Shown here piece after piece: positions 18,859 to 27,697 of a stretch of DNA of 64,000 bases; the stretch's first letter is position 1; every line of letters starts with the position of its first letter. The translations under genes were made by a program, and so were the position numbers. The notes beneath the pieces are model-generated. The model searched no databases. It had not been told where the DNA came from and saw nothing but the letters and a program-made list of their open reading frames with translations. This DNA is from Bacillus haynesii (GTDB lineage: Bacteria > Bacillota > Bacilli > Bacillales > Bacillaceae): the NCBI RefSeq assembly GCF_001969855.1, contig NZ_MRBL01000013.1:41524-105523 (forward strand), given 5' to 3'.

Positions 18859-19860
18859 CTTTCTTTTTAAAACAATGAGAGTAAAATCATCATGAAGCTG
18901 AAAATCCTGAAGCTTGAGCAGATGTTCGTATATACTGTCAACCATTTGCTGAGCCGGTTTTTCCATATGTACATTGATCAGGTTCTGCAAGTCAGACCGC
19001 TCCAAAAACCCGCTGTCTGTCCGGCATTCGGTTACACCATCTGAAAATAGAACGATCATATCGCCAATATCCAGTTTTTGCTCGTACTGCTCATAGTCGT
19101 ATTGTGATGAAATGCCAAGAACGAGGCCTTTTGCGTTTAAATCGTAAAATTTATTTTCCCTGCAAGAATAATAAAAGCCAGGTTCATGACCGGCAGATGA
19201 AAACGTAAATAGGTGTTTTTGAAGATGATAGTTGCCATAAAACATTGTAATAAACATGCTTGGGTCTACATTTTGTTCGACGACTCTGTTCAGGTTTTTC
19301 AGCACCTGTGAAGGATTCGTGCCCGAATCCGGCAGAGAGTCCATCGCATATTTGATCATCGACATGCATAACGCAGCCGGTATTCCTTTCCCGATCACGT
19401 CTGCAATGGCGATATTAATCGATTCCTTGTCCCGTACAAAATGATAGTAATCACCGCTCATTTGCTTAGCCGGAACACTGACCGCTCCGATTTCGAGCGC
19501 ATCAACTTTCGGAATCTTCGTCTCGAGCAGCGTTTGCTGGACATTCGCGGCAATTTCGATTTCCGATTTAATTTCCTGCTGAATTCCTCTTAATGTCTGA
19601 TGTTCTTGATAGGCCAAACCGTATCCAATCATCACTTCAATTAAAAAATCGAGAGAATGGAACACATGGTCTGGAAGATCCGGATATAATTCAGACAGAA
19701 CTTTTCGGTGTATGCTGATAATCTCTTCCGGCGGCACTTGATGTTCAATCGTTTTTCTGCTGAATTTCTGCCCCTGATAAAGGGATGTCTCTGTTAATTC
19801 AGATATATAACGGCTAAGCAGCTGTCGATAGCGCTGCTCAATCACTTCCCTGAAATCCAT
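18853..19860 (-). CDS. rsbU: PP2C phosphatase RsbU, environmental activator of sigma-B
   Basis: A 335-residue protein. Residues ~1-110 form the RsbT-binding helical domain; residues ~120-335 form the PP2C/SpoIIE phosphatase domain with SGDYYHFV, ADVIGKGIPAALCMS and LFSDGVTEC metal sites. When RsbT binds it dephosphorylates RsbV. It lies between rsbT and rsbV, and its stop codon forms part of the SigB promoter for rsbV. Confidence 0.96.
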   Translation of the reverse strand: MDFREVIEQRYRQLLSRYISELTETSLYQGQKFSRKTIEHQVPPEEIISIHRKVLSELYPDLPDHVFHSLDFLIEVMIGYGLAYQEHQTLRGIQQEIKSEIEIAANVQQTLLETKIPKVDALEIGAVSVPAKQMSGDYYHFVRDKESINIAIADVIGKGIPAALCMSMIKYAMDSLPDSGTNPSQVLKNLNRVVEQNVDPSMFITMFYGNYHLQKHLFTFSSAGHEPGFYYSCRENKFYDLNAKGLVLGISSQYDYEQYEQKLDIGDMIVLFSDGVTECRTDSGFLERSDLQNLINVHMEKPAQQMVDSIYEHLLKLQDFQLHDDFTLIVLKRKV

Positions 19861-19870
19861 TCCTTCCCTC

Positions 19871-20272
19871 CTACCGCAGCCACTTTATGGCTTTTATATC
19901 CGTTCCATTTTCCGCGTCCGAATGCAATTCAAATTGATCCATCAGACGCTTTACTCCAGGCAGGCCCGCTCCGAGGCCGCCTGAGGTTGAAAAACCGTCT
20001 TCCATCACTTTTTTGATGTCAGCGATTCCCGGCCCCTCATCCTCCGCTATGATTTTCAACCCCTTTTTTCCTTCTTGCTGAACCTGTTCGATGCAGATTC
20101 GGCCTTTTCCGGCATACAAATAAATATTGCGTGCCAGTTCTGAGATGGCTGTCGTGATTCTGGCCTGGTCCACTGTGCCGAACCCCAGTTCTTTTGCGAC
20201 ATTTCGCCCGAGCTGTCTGGCGGCCACTATGTCCCATTCTGTCAAAATCTTCACACAGGATTGGTCTGCCAT
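19871..20272 (-). CDS. rsbT: Stressosome serine kinase RsbT
   Basis: A 133-residue GHKL kinase that phosphorylates RsbS and RsbR and, once released, activates RsbU. Seen: SELARNIYLYAGKG (N box), AEDEGPGI (G1) and GGLGAGLPGVKRLMD (G2). It follows rsbS with 2 bases between genes and precedes rsbU by 10. Confidence 0.96.
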   Translation of the reverse strand: MADQSCVKILTEWDIVAARQLGRNVAKELGFGTVDQARITTAISELARNIYLYAGKGRICIEQVQQEGKKGLKIIAEDEGPGIADIKKVMEDGFSTSGGLGAGLPGVKRLMDQFELHSDAENGTDIKAIKWLR

Positions 20273-20274
20273 AC

Positions 20275-20640
20275 TTATTCCCCCAATTCCCGCTGCAATG
20301 TCTCGAGCCCCTTTTCGAGATCGAGCGCCGTCTCGATCTCATCCAAAGAAATGCCGAGTTCAATCAATGTCACCGCAACAGCCGGCTGGATGCCAGTCAG
20401 AACGACTTTGGCGCCCATCAGTTTTGACATTGAAATGACATCGCCAAGTACTTTGGCGATGAATGAATCGATGATGTCCACTGAAGTCAGATCGATCACC
20501 ACTCCGTTCGAACCGGTTTCATATATTTTGTTCAGCAGGTCCTCTTGGAATTTCAGAGCGGTTTGGTCATCGAGCTCCACTTGAATGGATACCAATAAAC
20601 AGTTATACAGCTTCAAAATTGGAATGTTAGGTATCCTCAA
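20275..20640 (-). CDS. rsbS: Stressosome scaffold antagonist RsbS
   Basis: A 121-residue single STAS domain. The phospho-Ser is in [15 protein letters not shown] (about residue 59). RsbS holds RsbT in the stressosome until phosphorylated. It is the second gene of the operon, 3 bases after rsbRA. Confidence 0.96.
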   Translation of the reverse strand: MRIPNIPILKLYNCLLVSIQVELDDQTALKFQEDLLNKIYETGSNGVVIDLTSVDIIDSFIAKVLGDVISMSKLMGAKVVLTGIQPAVAVTLIELGISLDEIETALDLEKGLETLQRELGE

Positions 20641-20643
20641 AAC

Positions 20644-21471
20644 TTATTCCTCCAATGAAACAATTTTTCTGTCTGTCATTTCTAATGCGGTTTGAATTCC
20701 TTTTTGCAGGGTATTTTTTGTAATAACCTGAGTTAAATCGATTCCCAAATTCACAATCGTCTGCGCGATTTCCGGGCGGATTCCAACGAGCAGGCATTTA
20801 GCGCCGACCAGTCTGACGGCTTCGGAAGCCTGGATGATGTGGTGTGCGACCATCGTATCGACGACAGGCACGCCCGTAATGTCAATAAGAACGACTTCAG
20901 ACCGGTGTTTGACGACGCCGCTCAGCAGGTTTTCCATAATCTTTTTGGCCCGCTCCGTATCGATCGTGCCGACGAGCGGCATCACCGTAATATTTTCAAA
21001 GACCGGGATCAGCGGTGCCGAAAGCTCCTGTAATGCAACCTTTTGCAGAGCAACGGTTTTCTCCCAGGAGATCGCATACTGATTCAAGATTTCGCTGTTG
21101 ATCGGTTCAATAAATCTATCGATTTCCCAAATTAGATCATAGCACTGCTGATCTTCCGGGACATCCTTATTCATTTCATAGTACAGATGCTTCCAAAAAG
21201 CTGATAACCCCGACGACAGAAGCTTCAGCGGAACGCCAAGCTGTACGGCTTTTGAAGAAAACTGGTAGATGGTGTCGATCGATTTTTCATTCCCGTCCCC
21301 GGACTCATTCATGAGAATATGAATGTATTCATTGCTGATCGTCTCATACATGTGTTCAGTCAGCTTCACATTTGTCATGTTGCTGTTTAAGTCTTTCAGA
21401 ATATCCGCCAAATTCCCGGCGAGTACATTTTGGTGTTCTGAGATAAATTTTAACACCGCTTGATTCGACAT
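20644..21471 (-). CDS. rsbRA: Stressosome protein RsbRA
   Basis: A 275-residue stressosome component. The N-terminal non-heme globin-like sensor domain (~1-135) is divergent from B. subtilis, while the C-terminal STAS domain (~145-275) is highly conserved with two phospho-Thr positions (in LVGTIDTERA and DITGVPVVDT surroundings). The start is taken at the second ATG (21471), which lies 6-7 nt after AGGGGG; the first ATG abuts the ribosome site. First gene of the sigB operon. Confidence 0.95.
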   Translation of the reverse strand: MSNQAVLKFISEHQNVLAGNLADILKDLNSNMTNVKLTEHMYETISNEYIHILMNESGDGNEKSIDTIYQFSSKAVQLGVPLKLLSSGLSAFWKHLYYEMNKDVPEDQQCYDLIWEIDRFIEPINSEILNQYAISWEKTVALQKVALQELSAPLIPVFENITVMPLVGTIDTERAKKIMENLLSGVVKHRSEVVLIDITGVPVVDTMVAHHIIQASEAVRLVGAKCLLVGIRPEIAQTIVNLGIDLTQVITKNTLQKGIQTALEMTDRKIVSLEE

Positions 21472-21520
21472 GTTCATCCCCCTAACTACATCTCATAACA
21501 TTTTTTGGACTAACAGTTCC

Positions 21521-21549
21521 ATTATATCGTTTGTTATTTTTGAACACAA
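21521..21549 (-). promoter_or_regulatory. Candidate SigA promoter of the rsbRA-rsbX operon
   Basis: Minus strand TTGTGT (21544-21549), a 17-bp spacer and TATAAT (21521-21526), 50 bases before rsbRA. The -35 element falls within the T-tract side of the ndoA terminator. Confidence 0.6.
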
Positions 21550-21580
21550 AAAAAGTTGCTCTTTCGCCTCGAGCAACTTT
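21546..21580 (-). terminator. Terminator after ndoA
   Basis: Minus strand AAAGTTGCTC (21571-21580) pairs with GAGCAACTTT (21552-21561), followed by TTTTTGTG. It separates ndoAI-ndoA from the sigB operon. Confidence 0.88.
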
Positions 21581-21588
21581 CATCCATA

Positions 21589-21939
21589 TTAAAAATCAAT
21601 GAGTGCCAAACTGATTTGTAAGGCTTCGTTGACCTTTTCCATCATTTCATCATCGAGATGGGTGATTTTGTCCGTTAATCGTTGCTTATCAATCGTCCGA
21701 ATTTGTTCGAGCAATATAACGGAGTCTCTTTCAAAACCGTAGCGTTTCGCATCAATTTCGACGTGGGTAGGTAATTTTGCTTTCTGTATTTGGGCTGTTA
21801 TGGCTGCAACAATAGCAGTTGGGCTGAAGCGATTGCCGATGTTGTTTTGAATCACTAAAACCGGGCGCACCCCGCCTTGTTCTGAGCCAACAACAGGAGA
21901 TAGGTCAGCAAAATAAACATCGCCGCGTTTAACAATCAA
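21589..21939 (-). CDS. ndoA: mRNA interferase EndoA (MazF-type toxin)
   Basis: A 116-residue MazF/PemK toxin that cleaves single-stranded mRNA at UACAU in B. subtilis. The family signature [21 protein letters not shown] and the catalytic region [19 protein letters not shown] are intact, and the sequence is nearly identical to the B. subtilis protein. It follows the antitoxin gene by 4 bases. Confidence 0.96.
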   Translation of the reverse strand: MIVKRGDVYFADLSPVVGSEQGGVRPVLVIQNNIGNRFSPTAIVAAITAQIQKAKLPTHVEIDAKRYGFERDSVILLEQIRTIDKQRLTDKITHLDDEMMEKVNEALQISLALIDF

Positions 21940-21943
21940 ATGA

Positions 21944-22231
21944 TTATCCTCCGCTTACTAAGCGCTCTACTGTGTTTTCAGCCTCATACTCTGCAAATTG
22001 AGCCTCAGAAGAGATGTTCAAATTGATCTTGGCCATCTCCATATAACCGCGTCTCATCGATTCCCGAATTTGTCGATTTTTGCGCTCGCGCAAATACATT
22101 TTTGTGGCTTGGTAAATCAGTTCATTTCTGCTCCCGTTATCTTGCATGACGACACCATCCAGTTCTGATACTAAAGCTTCTGGCAAGCGAATCAATATTT
22201 CAGTTGTTGCGCTGGATTCAGACAAAAACAT
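21944..22231 (-). CDS. ndoAI: Antitoxin EndoAI
   Basis: A ribbon-helix-helix antitoxin that binds EndoA through its C-terminus and represses the pair through its N-terminus. The RHH region is [19 protein letters not shown]; the toxin-binding tail is [20 protein letters not shown]. From the ATG at 22231 it has 95 residues, but GGAGG is only 3 nt away; a TTG two codons later (22225) has better spacing and gives 93 residues as in B. subtilis. Either start is possible. Confidence 0.94.
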   Translation of the reverse strand: MFLSESSATTEILIRLPEALVSELDGVVMQDNGSRNELIYQATKMYLRERKNRQIRESMRRGYMEMAKINLNISSEAQFAEYEAENTVERLVSGG

Positions 22232-22336
22232 ACACCTCCACCAAACTTACGGATACAACACTCTATCCATTCCATCCATAATGATATCATTATTCTTTTC
22301 GCAAGCAAAGTTGTTTTTCCGCTAATTCATCAATTT

Positions 22337-23506
22337 TCAGGATTGATCAGGCAAGATCGGATTCCTTATTTCCATTATACTCCCATTTTCCAAAAACATA
22401 CGGGGCACCCTTGAACTTATCATACAGGTAATTTCATAATTGATCGTCTGCAAATTTTGGGCGATTTCGTCGACTGAAATCCATTCGTCTTGTTGCTTCC
22501 CGATCAAGGTAACCTTTGTGCCGACAGGGTATTCTTCGGCAAGGGAAATCATGAACTGGTCCATGCAGATTCTCCCTGCTATTTTTTGGCGTTTTCCGTC
22601 GATCAGCACTTCCGTTCCGGCCAGGCGCCTCAGCCATCCGTCAGCATATCCGACGGGGACTGTCCCGATCCATTCGTCGCGCTCAGCCGTATATGTCGCA
22701 CCGTAGCTGACGCTCTCGCCCTTTTTGATTTTTTTCACATGGGTGAGTTCGGTATGAAGCGAAAACACTTCCCGCAAACGAAACGGCAGCTCGTCTTTTA
22801 TTTCGGTAGACGGCGCCAAACCGTACATGCCGATGCCGAAGCGGACGGCATTAAAGAGCTGTTCCCTGAAGCGCAGACCCGCGGCGCTGTTTGACGAATG
22901 CACCATTAAACGGTCAAGCGGGAGGGGGCTGATCAGCTCTTTAAAGCGGTCCAGCTGCATGTCGAAATAATCGGTGTCCTTTTCGTCCGCCGTCGCGAAA
23001 TGAGTGAACACGCCCGTACAATTGAGTTTATCGCTCGCTTCGGTCATCTCCATCATTTCTTTGATCTCTTCTTCCGTTTTGCAGCCAAGGCGGCCCATGC
23101 CCGTGTCGATCTTCAAATGATATTCAAGAGGAGCTTCGGTCTCTTCCAGAAAACCGAGCACGTCTTTCAGCCAGCCGGCGGAGTAGCCCGTCACGATAAT
23201 GCGCTTTTCCGCGGCAATGCTTGCATATTCGGGCGGCACTGCACCGAGGACAAGAATCGATTCTTCAATCCCCTGTGCTCTCAGCGAAAGCGCTTCATCC
23301 AGTAAAGCCACAGCAAGAATGGACGCCCCTTCTGCAAGAGCCGCCTTCGCTACCTGTGCATCTCCGTGTCCGTAGGCATTCGCTTTAACGACGGCCATCA
23401 AGTGGACATGCTCGCCGATGTGCCGCTTCATATTGCGCACGTTTTCTTTTAAAGCCGTTAAATCGATTTCGGCCCATGTCTTTCGATAGAATGGTTTTAA
23501 GCTCAT
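22337..23506 (-). CDS. alr: Alanine racemase
   Basis: A 389-residue PLP enzyme making D-alanine for peptidoglycan. The PLP lysine is in VVKANAYGHG (Lys41) and the second catalytic residue, Tyr, in SVSYGATYTA. The upstream frame is open to 23533, but the ATG at 23506 has a properly spaced AGGAAG and gives the B. subtilis-like N-terminus MSLKPFYRKTWAEIDL. ndoAI follows on the same strand and ydcC precedes, as in B. subtilis. Confidence 0.96.
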   Translation of the reverse strand: MSLKPFYRKTWAEIDLTALKENVRNMKRHIGEHVHLMAVVKANAYGHGDAQVAKAALAEGASILAVALLDEALSLRAQGIEESILVLGAVPPEYASIAAEKRIIVTGYSAGWLKDVLGFLEETEAPLEYHLKIDTGMGRLGCKTEEEIKEMMEMTEASDKLNCTGVFTHFATADEKDTDYFDMQLDRFKELISPLPLDRLMVHSSNSAAGLRFREQLFNAVRFGIGMYGLAPSTEIKDELPFRLREVFSLHTELTHVKKIKKGESVSYGATYTAERDEWIGTVPVGYADGWLRRLAGTEVLIDGKRQKIAGRICMDQFMISLAEEYPVGTKVTLIGKQQDEWISVDEIAQNLQTINYEITCMISSRVPRMFLENGSIMEIRNPILPDQS

Positions 23507-23672
23507 CATGACACTTCCTGTTCCTTGTTTCAATCGTCCTTCCCATCATACTAAAAAGTTCGGAGAAAGGGAAATTTTGTACGGGATCAGCAGCCCTGAA
23601 CAAAAGAAAAATTGCTGGCACGCTATACATTTTACGGAAAAGCTGTCGAAAACATACGCTTGCGTCGCAAAT

Positions 23673-23716
23673 ATAAAAACAGCCTGCTTTCCGGCTCCGG
23701 GCGGAAAACAAGCTGC
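23673..23716 (-). terminator. Terminator after ydcC
   Basis: Imperfect minus-strand stem (CAGCTTGTTTTCCG with CGGAAAGCAGGCTG) followed by TTTTTA, 16 bases after the ydcC stop. Confidence 0.65.
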
Positions 23717-23731
23717 TGGATACGGCACAGT

Positions 23732-24739
23732 CTATTTTGAAGACTGGCCCTGCATGCTTTTTGCAACCATCAGAAGTTCATCTTGAGAAAGATCTTCTGA
23801 TGAGATGAAATAATCGACTCCGTCATATGTCCATGACAACGATTTATCCGTCAGTGCGCCGACCGTGAAACCGAGGTCAACCGGCTCACCGTTCATGGAT
23901 ACGGAAGTGGACGTTTTGGCGACGCGGGCTTTTTCCTGAATCAATGTAAAGGATTTTTCACCGCCGTAAGTGATGACGATTCGTTTGCCGTCTTCAGTCG
24001 CCATTTCTTTTTCCTCAAGCTTTTTCACGCCCTGAGGCACATCAAGCGGCGTTTTGACGGCGAAAGAGTCTGACACGTCAGCGCTTGTCGCTACGTCAAT
24101 TTGAGACAGCGTCATATTTTTCTTTTCATCAAACGAGTCTTTATCGAGCGGCTTATCGAATTCAAAGCTTGTAAACTCAACCTTTACCATCGGTTTGCGG
24201 TCCGTATCCATCACTTTAACCGATGAAGGAGCCATGGTCTTTTTATGGAAAACGATTTCCTGGGTCGGCAGCATCTGATTATGCTGATAATTCGTTTTCG
24301 TTTCAAAAATGTATTTTGAATCCTTTGCGGAAAAAGAAGCTTCCCCATCATTTTTGACATCCTTTACGAGCGATTCGAATAAGTATACTTGGCTGCTGTT
24401 GTTGGGCCAGTCGCTGTGAAAGCGGAAGCTTTTATTGAGCGACGGAGTCAACACAAACACGCCGTTTTCATTGCGCAAGATCACCTGGCTCTGGTCTTTT
24501 TTCGGGTTTTCCAAATAGACCCGGTAAAGAGAAGGTTTTTTATGCCAGATTTCCACGTTGTACTCCTGCGGTTCATTTCCCGTTTCAATCGTCATTTTCG
24601 CTTTTGCCTTATAGGACGTGTATTCTTTTGCCTTCTTGTCGAGCCCCGTCACAACATCTTCTTGCGATTTTTGGCCGCAGGCAGAAAGCATAAGGATTAC
24701 AAGCAGCCCCGTTAAAAGCAAAACAAAGCTTTTTCTCAC
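23732..24739 (-). CDS. ydcC: Lipoprotein YdcC, LolA-like
   Basis: A 335-residue exported lipoprotein. It has a signal peptide with lipobox LSAC (lipidated Cys21), then a LolA/outer-membrane-lipoprotein-sorting-like beta domain (YTSYKAKAKMTIETG, WHKKPSLYRVYLENP) and a C-terminal domain. Its role is not established; related proteins (GerS in clostridia) act in spores. A SigE-like promoter lies 150 bases upstream, consistent with mother-cell expression. In B. subtilis acpS precedes ydcC; here it does not. Confidence 0.9.
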   Translation of the reverse strand: MRKSFVLLLTGLLVILMLSACGQKSQEDVVTGLDKKAKEYTSYKAKAKMTIETGNEPQEYNVEIWHKKPSLYRVYLENPKKDQSQVILRNENGVFVLTPSLNKSFRFHSDWPNNSSQVYLFESLVKDVKNDGEASFSAKDSKYIFETKTNYQHNQMLPTQEIVFHKKTMAPSSVKVMDTDRKPMVKVEFTSFEFDKPLDKDSFDEKKNMTLSQIDVATSADVSDSFAVKTPLDVPQGVKKLEEKEMATEDGKRIVITYGGEKSFTLIQEKARVAKTSTSVSMNGEPVDLGFTVGALTDKSLSWTYDGVDYFISSEDLSQDELLMVAKSMQGQSSK

Positions 24740-25034
24740 CTTTTTTCAACCCCTTTTTAATCATTGATGTAAAAAGGAAGAAACCGCTTGTTCGACTTTA
24801 ACGGTACGCCATAAGAACAGGGCCGGCTGTATCGGCATGCGTACCATAAAAGCCTGCAACGACTCGTCTCCCTTATTGCACTACCCAATATATGAGCGTG
24901 TCTCAGACAATATGCAGACTAGCATGACAACCTTTCAAAATCATTTTTCTCCTCCGTACTAATCGCCGCTGCCCGGTCATAAACGTGTTACTATATATGT
25001 ACGAGATCATTGTAAAGGGGCTTAAATCATAAGC
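24740..25034. other. Divergent intergenic region lacking acpS
   Basis: 295 bases between ydcC and the rhomboid gene, too short for acpS (~360 bp) and without recognisable AcpS motifs on either strand. It holds a SigE-like promoter (24887-24915, minus) and a long ydcC leader with a 28-codon minus-strand frame (24761-24847, MVRMPIQPALFLW...) that has no strong ribosome site. Confidence 0.6.
24887..24915 (-). promoter_or_regulatory. SigE-like sporulation promoter for ydcC
   Basis: Minus strand GCATATT (24909-24915), 14-bp spacer, CATATATT (24887-24894). Fits the mother-cell SigE pattern (ATATT-N14-CATACAnT). ydcC is, to my knowledge, a SigE-dependent gene in B. subtilis. Confidence 0.6.
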
Positions 25035-25634
25035 ATGTTTATCAGAACAGAAAATTTTCAGACGTTTATCAGGCTCTATCCGGTTACATCCGCCATACTG
25101 GCCCTGCAGCTTGCCATTTGGATTCTATTTTTAATTCCGTTTACAGCCGTACAGATGTGGTCTGATTTATTGATTGGCTTTAACTGGGGGATAGCGAATG
25201 GAGAATGGTGGAGGTTTGTAACGCCGATCTTTATTCACGCCGGATTCGGCCACTTGCTCTTTAATTCGATGTCGATCTTCTTATTTGCCCCCGGGCTGGA
25301 ACGAATGCTCGGAAAGCTCAAGTTTCTCATCGTTTATATCGGATCAGGAGTGATCGGCAATATCGGCACGTATTTCATCGAACCGCTGGAGTATATGCAT
25401 GTCGGCGCTTCGGGAGCGATATTCGGCTTGTTCGGCGTGTACCTGTACATCGTGCTGTTTCGAAAAGAGCTGATGGGGAGCGCCAATTCCCAAATCATCG
25501 TCACCATCCTCGCCATTTCGGTTTTGATGACGTTTGTCAACCAAAATATCAATATCATGGCGCACATCTTCGGACTGCTGGGCGGACTCGCCTTAGCTCC
25601 TCCGCTGTTAAACAAAAGAGTGAACGGCTTTTAA
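25035..25634 (+). CDS. ydcA: Rhomboid-family intramembrane serine protease
   Basis: A 199-residue six-helix membrane protein. The catalytic Ser is in VGASGAIFGLFG (about residue 123) and the His in NIMAHIFGLLGG (about residue 177). HAGFGHLLFNSMS carries the family's conserved His and Asn of the oxyanion region. The ATG lies 13 bases after AAAGGGG, slightly far. It is divergent from ydcC and convergent with ydbT; the physiological substrate is not known. Confidence 0.92.
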   Translation: MFIRTENFQTFIRLYPVTSAILALQLAIWILFLIPFTAVQMWSDLLIGFNWGIANGEWWRFVTPIFIHAGFGHLLFNSMSIFLFAPGLERMLGKLKFLIVYIGSGVIGNIGTYFIEPLEYMHVGASGAIFGLFGVYLYIVLFRKELMGSANSQIIVTILAISVLMTFVNQNINIMAHIFGLLGGLALAPPLLNKRVNGF

Positions 25635-25650
25635 CCGTTCACTCTTTTTT
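25617..25650. terminator. Bidirectional terminator between ydcA and ydbT
   Basis: AGAGTGAACGG and CCGTTCACTCT pair across 7 nt, with T tracts on the plus strand. The stops of both convergent genes lie within it. Confidence 0.88.
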
Positions 25651-27115
25651 CATAAGAATACCATGCAAAAATATCGTCCGAATCCTTCTCTTCGACATCA
25701 GCCACCGAAAACTTCTCCATTAAAACAGACGATTTTGTTGATGTATGAATCGAAACAAGCTGTTTTCTGCGCTGAAAATACGAGCGACTGACTTCGAAAA
25801 CCTGCATGCGCCTGCGCTGAATGACAGCGGTAGTTCTGCCGATGAAGCGCGATGACATGATAATTTTGCTGCCGCTGATCTTCCAACCGGCATCACGGTA
25901 TGATAAATAGCCGATAATCCAGTAAAAAGGAATCAATACAGCGGACAAATAGCCCCAGGGCGGAAACAGAATGGAAAGCGGAACGACGGCGAGAATCGGC
26001 CAGGATGCGCGCAGGATATAGCGGCGCAGTGCGCGTTTCGGCAAGCGGTTCAAATCGTCTTCAGGCGCATAATCCGGAATGAATTCGCCGAGTCGCTGAT
26101 TGATCATTTTTTTGCTGATAATCGGAAATAAGATGGCTGATTTATCTTCTTCCAAAACGTTTCCGCCTGCGCTGACGATCGTGACGGCTGCAAGTCCAAA
26201 AGGCTGCCTGATCAGACTCTCCTTGATTTTAATCGCTTGAATCCGCTGCAGGGGAATTGTGATTTGATGCTTTTCAATCAGCCCTCTGGAAATGACGATT
26301 TCCTTCTCTTTACGCACGACTGTAAAATTCGCGTATTTCAAAAGCATCCCGCCGATGCTGAGAAGCCATGCGATGAAAAGGGCAACAAAGGCGGCCAATG
26401 CAATGACAGTGGCTCCCGCGCTGTTCAAAAACGCAAAGCGGTCATACAGCCAATCCAAATCAAAGAAATCATCGACTTGAGTAAAAAAAGCGAATACCCC
26501 TGAAATAATAACACCGATGCCGCTCGATGTGGAAGCGGCAGTCAAGAGCTCCTGCCCGGTCATTTTGTACATCATAATCGGCTCTTCTGCTGTTTCCTCC
26601 GCCTCTTCAGCAGTCTCTTCCAGCAGATCCGTGACATCGGCTCCCGCCTCTTCCGCCGCTTTTTTTCTTTCGAAAAGCGCTTGCTGAATACGTTCGGCTT
26701 CAGCCTGGGTAATGGCGACCAAGGAAACTTCCGCTTCCGTTCCTCCGCTTGCCGTTTCAACTTGAAGCTTCACAAGCTTGAACATTTGCTGAATGAGGCC
26801 TGCGCTCGTGTTGATCGTTTGAATCCGTTCGATCGGAATATACCTTTTTTTCTTATTGATCAGGCCTTCCTCTATTCGCAATTCATCCTCTTCGATACGG
26901 TATGTAAATTTGCTCCACTTGATGATGCTCGTCACGACCAAAGCAATGAAAAACAGCACGGCCGCAGCGATCGCTATCATTTTGACTGTGTGCGATTGAT
27001 TTAAAAAGATCACCACGCCAAATGGAATGATAAAATTTTTAACGGTCTCAACAAGTCCTTTGATAAAGTTGAGAATGACGGCGGCGGGGTGCATGCGTCT
27101 CGGTTCAGACATCAT
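25631..27115 (-). CDS. ydbT: Bacterial PH-domain membrane protein YdbT
   Basis: A 494-residue membrane protein with repeated bPH2 (DUF304) domains: YRIEEDELRIEEGLINKKKR (~70-90), a second copy near VVRKEKEIVISRGLIEKHQ and a third near SGSKIIMSSRFIGRTTAVIQ, interspersed with membrane helix pairs. An acidic Glu-rich stretch (~165-180) precedes the second helix pair. In B. subtilis ydbST belongs to the SigW envelope-stress regulon, and the B. amyloliquefaciens pair gives resistance to an antimicrobial peptide. It overlaps ydbS by 11 bases. Confidence 0.92.
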   Translation of the reverse strand: MMSEPRRMHPAAVILNFIKGLVETVKNFIIPFGVVIFLNQSHTVKMIAIAAAVLFFIALVVTSIIKWSKFTYRIEEDELRIEEGLINKKKRYIPIERIQTINTSAGLIQQMFKLVKLQVETASGGTEAEVSLVAITQAEAERIQQALFERKKAAEEAGADVTDLLEETAEEAEETAEEPIMMYKMTGQELLTAASTSSGIGVIISGVFAFFTQVDDFFDLDWLYDRFAFLNSAGATVIALAAFVALFIAWLLSIGGMLLKYANFTVVRKEKEIVISRGLIEKHQITIPLQRIQAIKIKESLIRQPFGLAAVTIVSAGGNVLEEDKSAILFPIISKKMINQRLGEFIPDYAPEDDLNRLPKRALRRYILRASWPILAVVPLSILFPPWGYLSAVLIPFYWIIGYLSYRDAGWKISGSKIIMSSRFIGRTTAVIQRRRMQVFEVSRSYFQRRKQLVSIHTSTKSSVLMEKFSVADVEEKDSDDIFAWYSYEKRVNG

Positions 27116-27584
27116 CTTCAGTCACCCTTGCCAGCCTGGAAATGGAGTCCCTGAGCTGATCGGCCTCTTCAACATCCAAAGCGGGAATGGAATGGGTCGT
27201 CGCGGCTGTTGAAATTTGTACGGAGGCGAGGTTATATTTTCTGAGGATGGGGCCCTGCGATGTATCAACATGCTGGACTCTGACCATCGGAACGATCACG
27301 CGGGTCACCACAAAGATGCCGTGCTGAATATCGATTTCATTCTCATGGACTTCGTAGCGCCAGATTCTGTGGCGGATATTCGGAATCATGATAATGATAA
27401 CAAATGAAATCCCCAGCCAAACGGCTCCTGATAAAATGCCGATCCATACCGGCCACTTAAATATCACCCCGGCGGCAATCAGGCCTGCTGCAGCCAGCAT
27501 GAGTACGAATGATGTGATACAAGCTGTGATTCTCCAGACTTTTACGCCATCACGGCTGATTTGATTTTTCGGCTCACTTCTCAA
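27105..27584 (-). CDS. ydbS: Bacterial PH-domain membrane protein YdbS
   Basis: A 159-residue partner of YdbT. There are two membrane helices (~20-70) followed by a bPH2 domain (RYEVHENEIDIQHGIF...VRVQHVDTSQGPILRKYNL). The start is TTG, with GGGGG about 9 bases before it; the N-terminus MRSEPKNQIS resembles that of B. subtilis. An ECF-sigma promoter signature lies just upstream. Confidence 0.92.
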   Translation of the reverse strand: MRSEPKNQISRDGVKVWRITACITSFVLMLAAAGLIAAGVIFKWPVWIGILSGAVWLGISFVIIIMIPNIRHRIWRYEVHENEIDIQHGIFVVTRVIVPMVRVQHVDTSQGPILRKYNLASVQISTAATTHSIPALDVEEADQLRDSISRLARVTEDDV

Positions 27585-27612
27585 AACTCGATTCCCCCAA
27601 TCTAGTTCTATT

Positions 27613-27639
27613 TACGGTCTTCAGGCTGAAAATGTTTCA
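27613..27639 (-). promoter_or_regulatory. ECF (SigW-like) promoter of ydbST
   Basis: Minus strand TGAAAC (27634-27639), 17-bp spacer, CGTA (27613-27616). This is the SigW-type pattern, 30 bases before ydbS. Confidence 0.8.
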
Positions 27640-27659
27640 TTTAAAGACTTTCGTTTTTA

Positions 27660-27696
27660 AAAAAAGGCGAATCCGTAAAAAAGGATCCGCCTTTTG
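27660..27696 (-). terminator. Terminator of cshA
   Basis: Minus strand AAAGGCGGATCC and GGATTCGCCTTT across a T-rich loop, followed by a T tract. It begins right after the cshA stop. Confidence 0.85.
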
Positions 27697-27697
27697 C

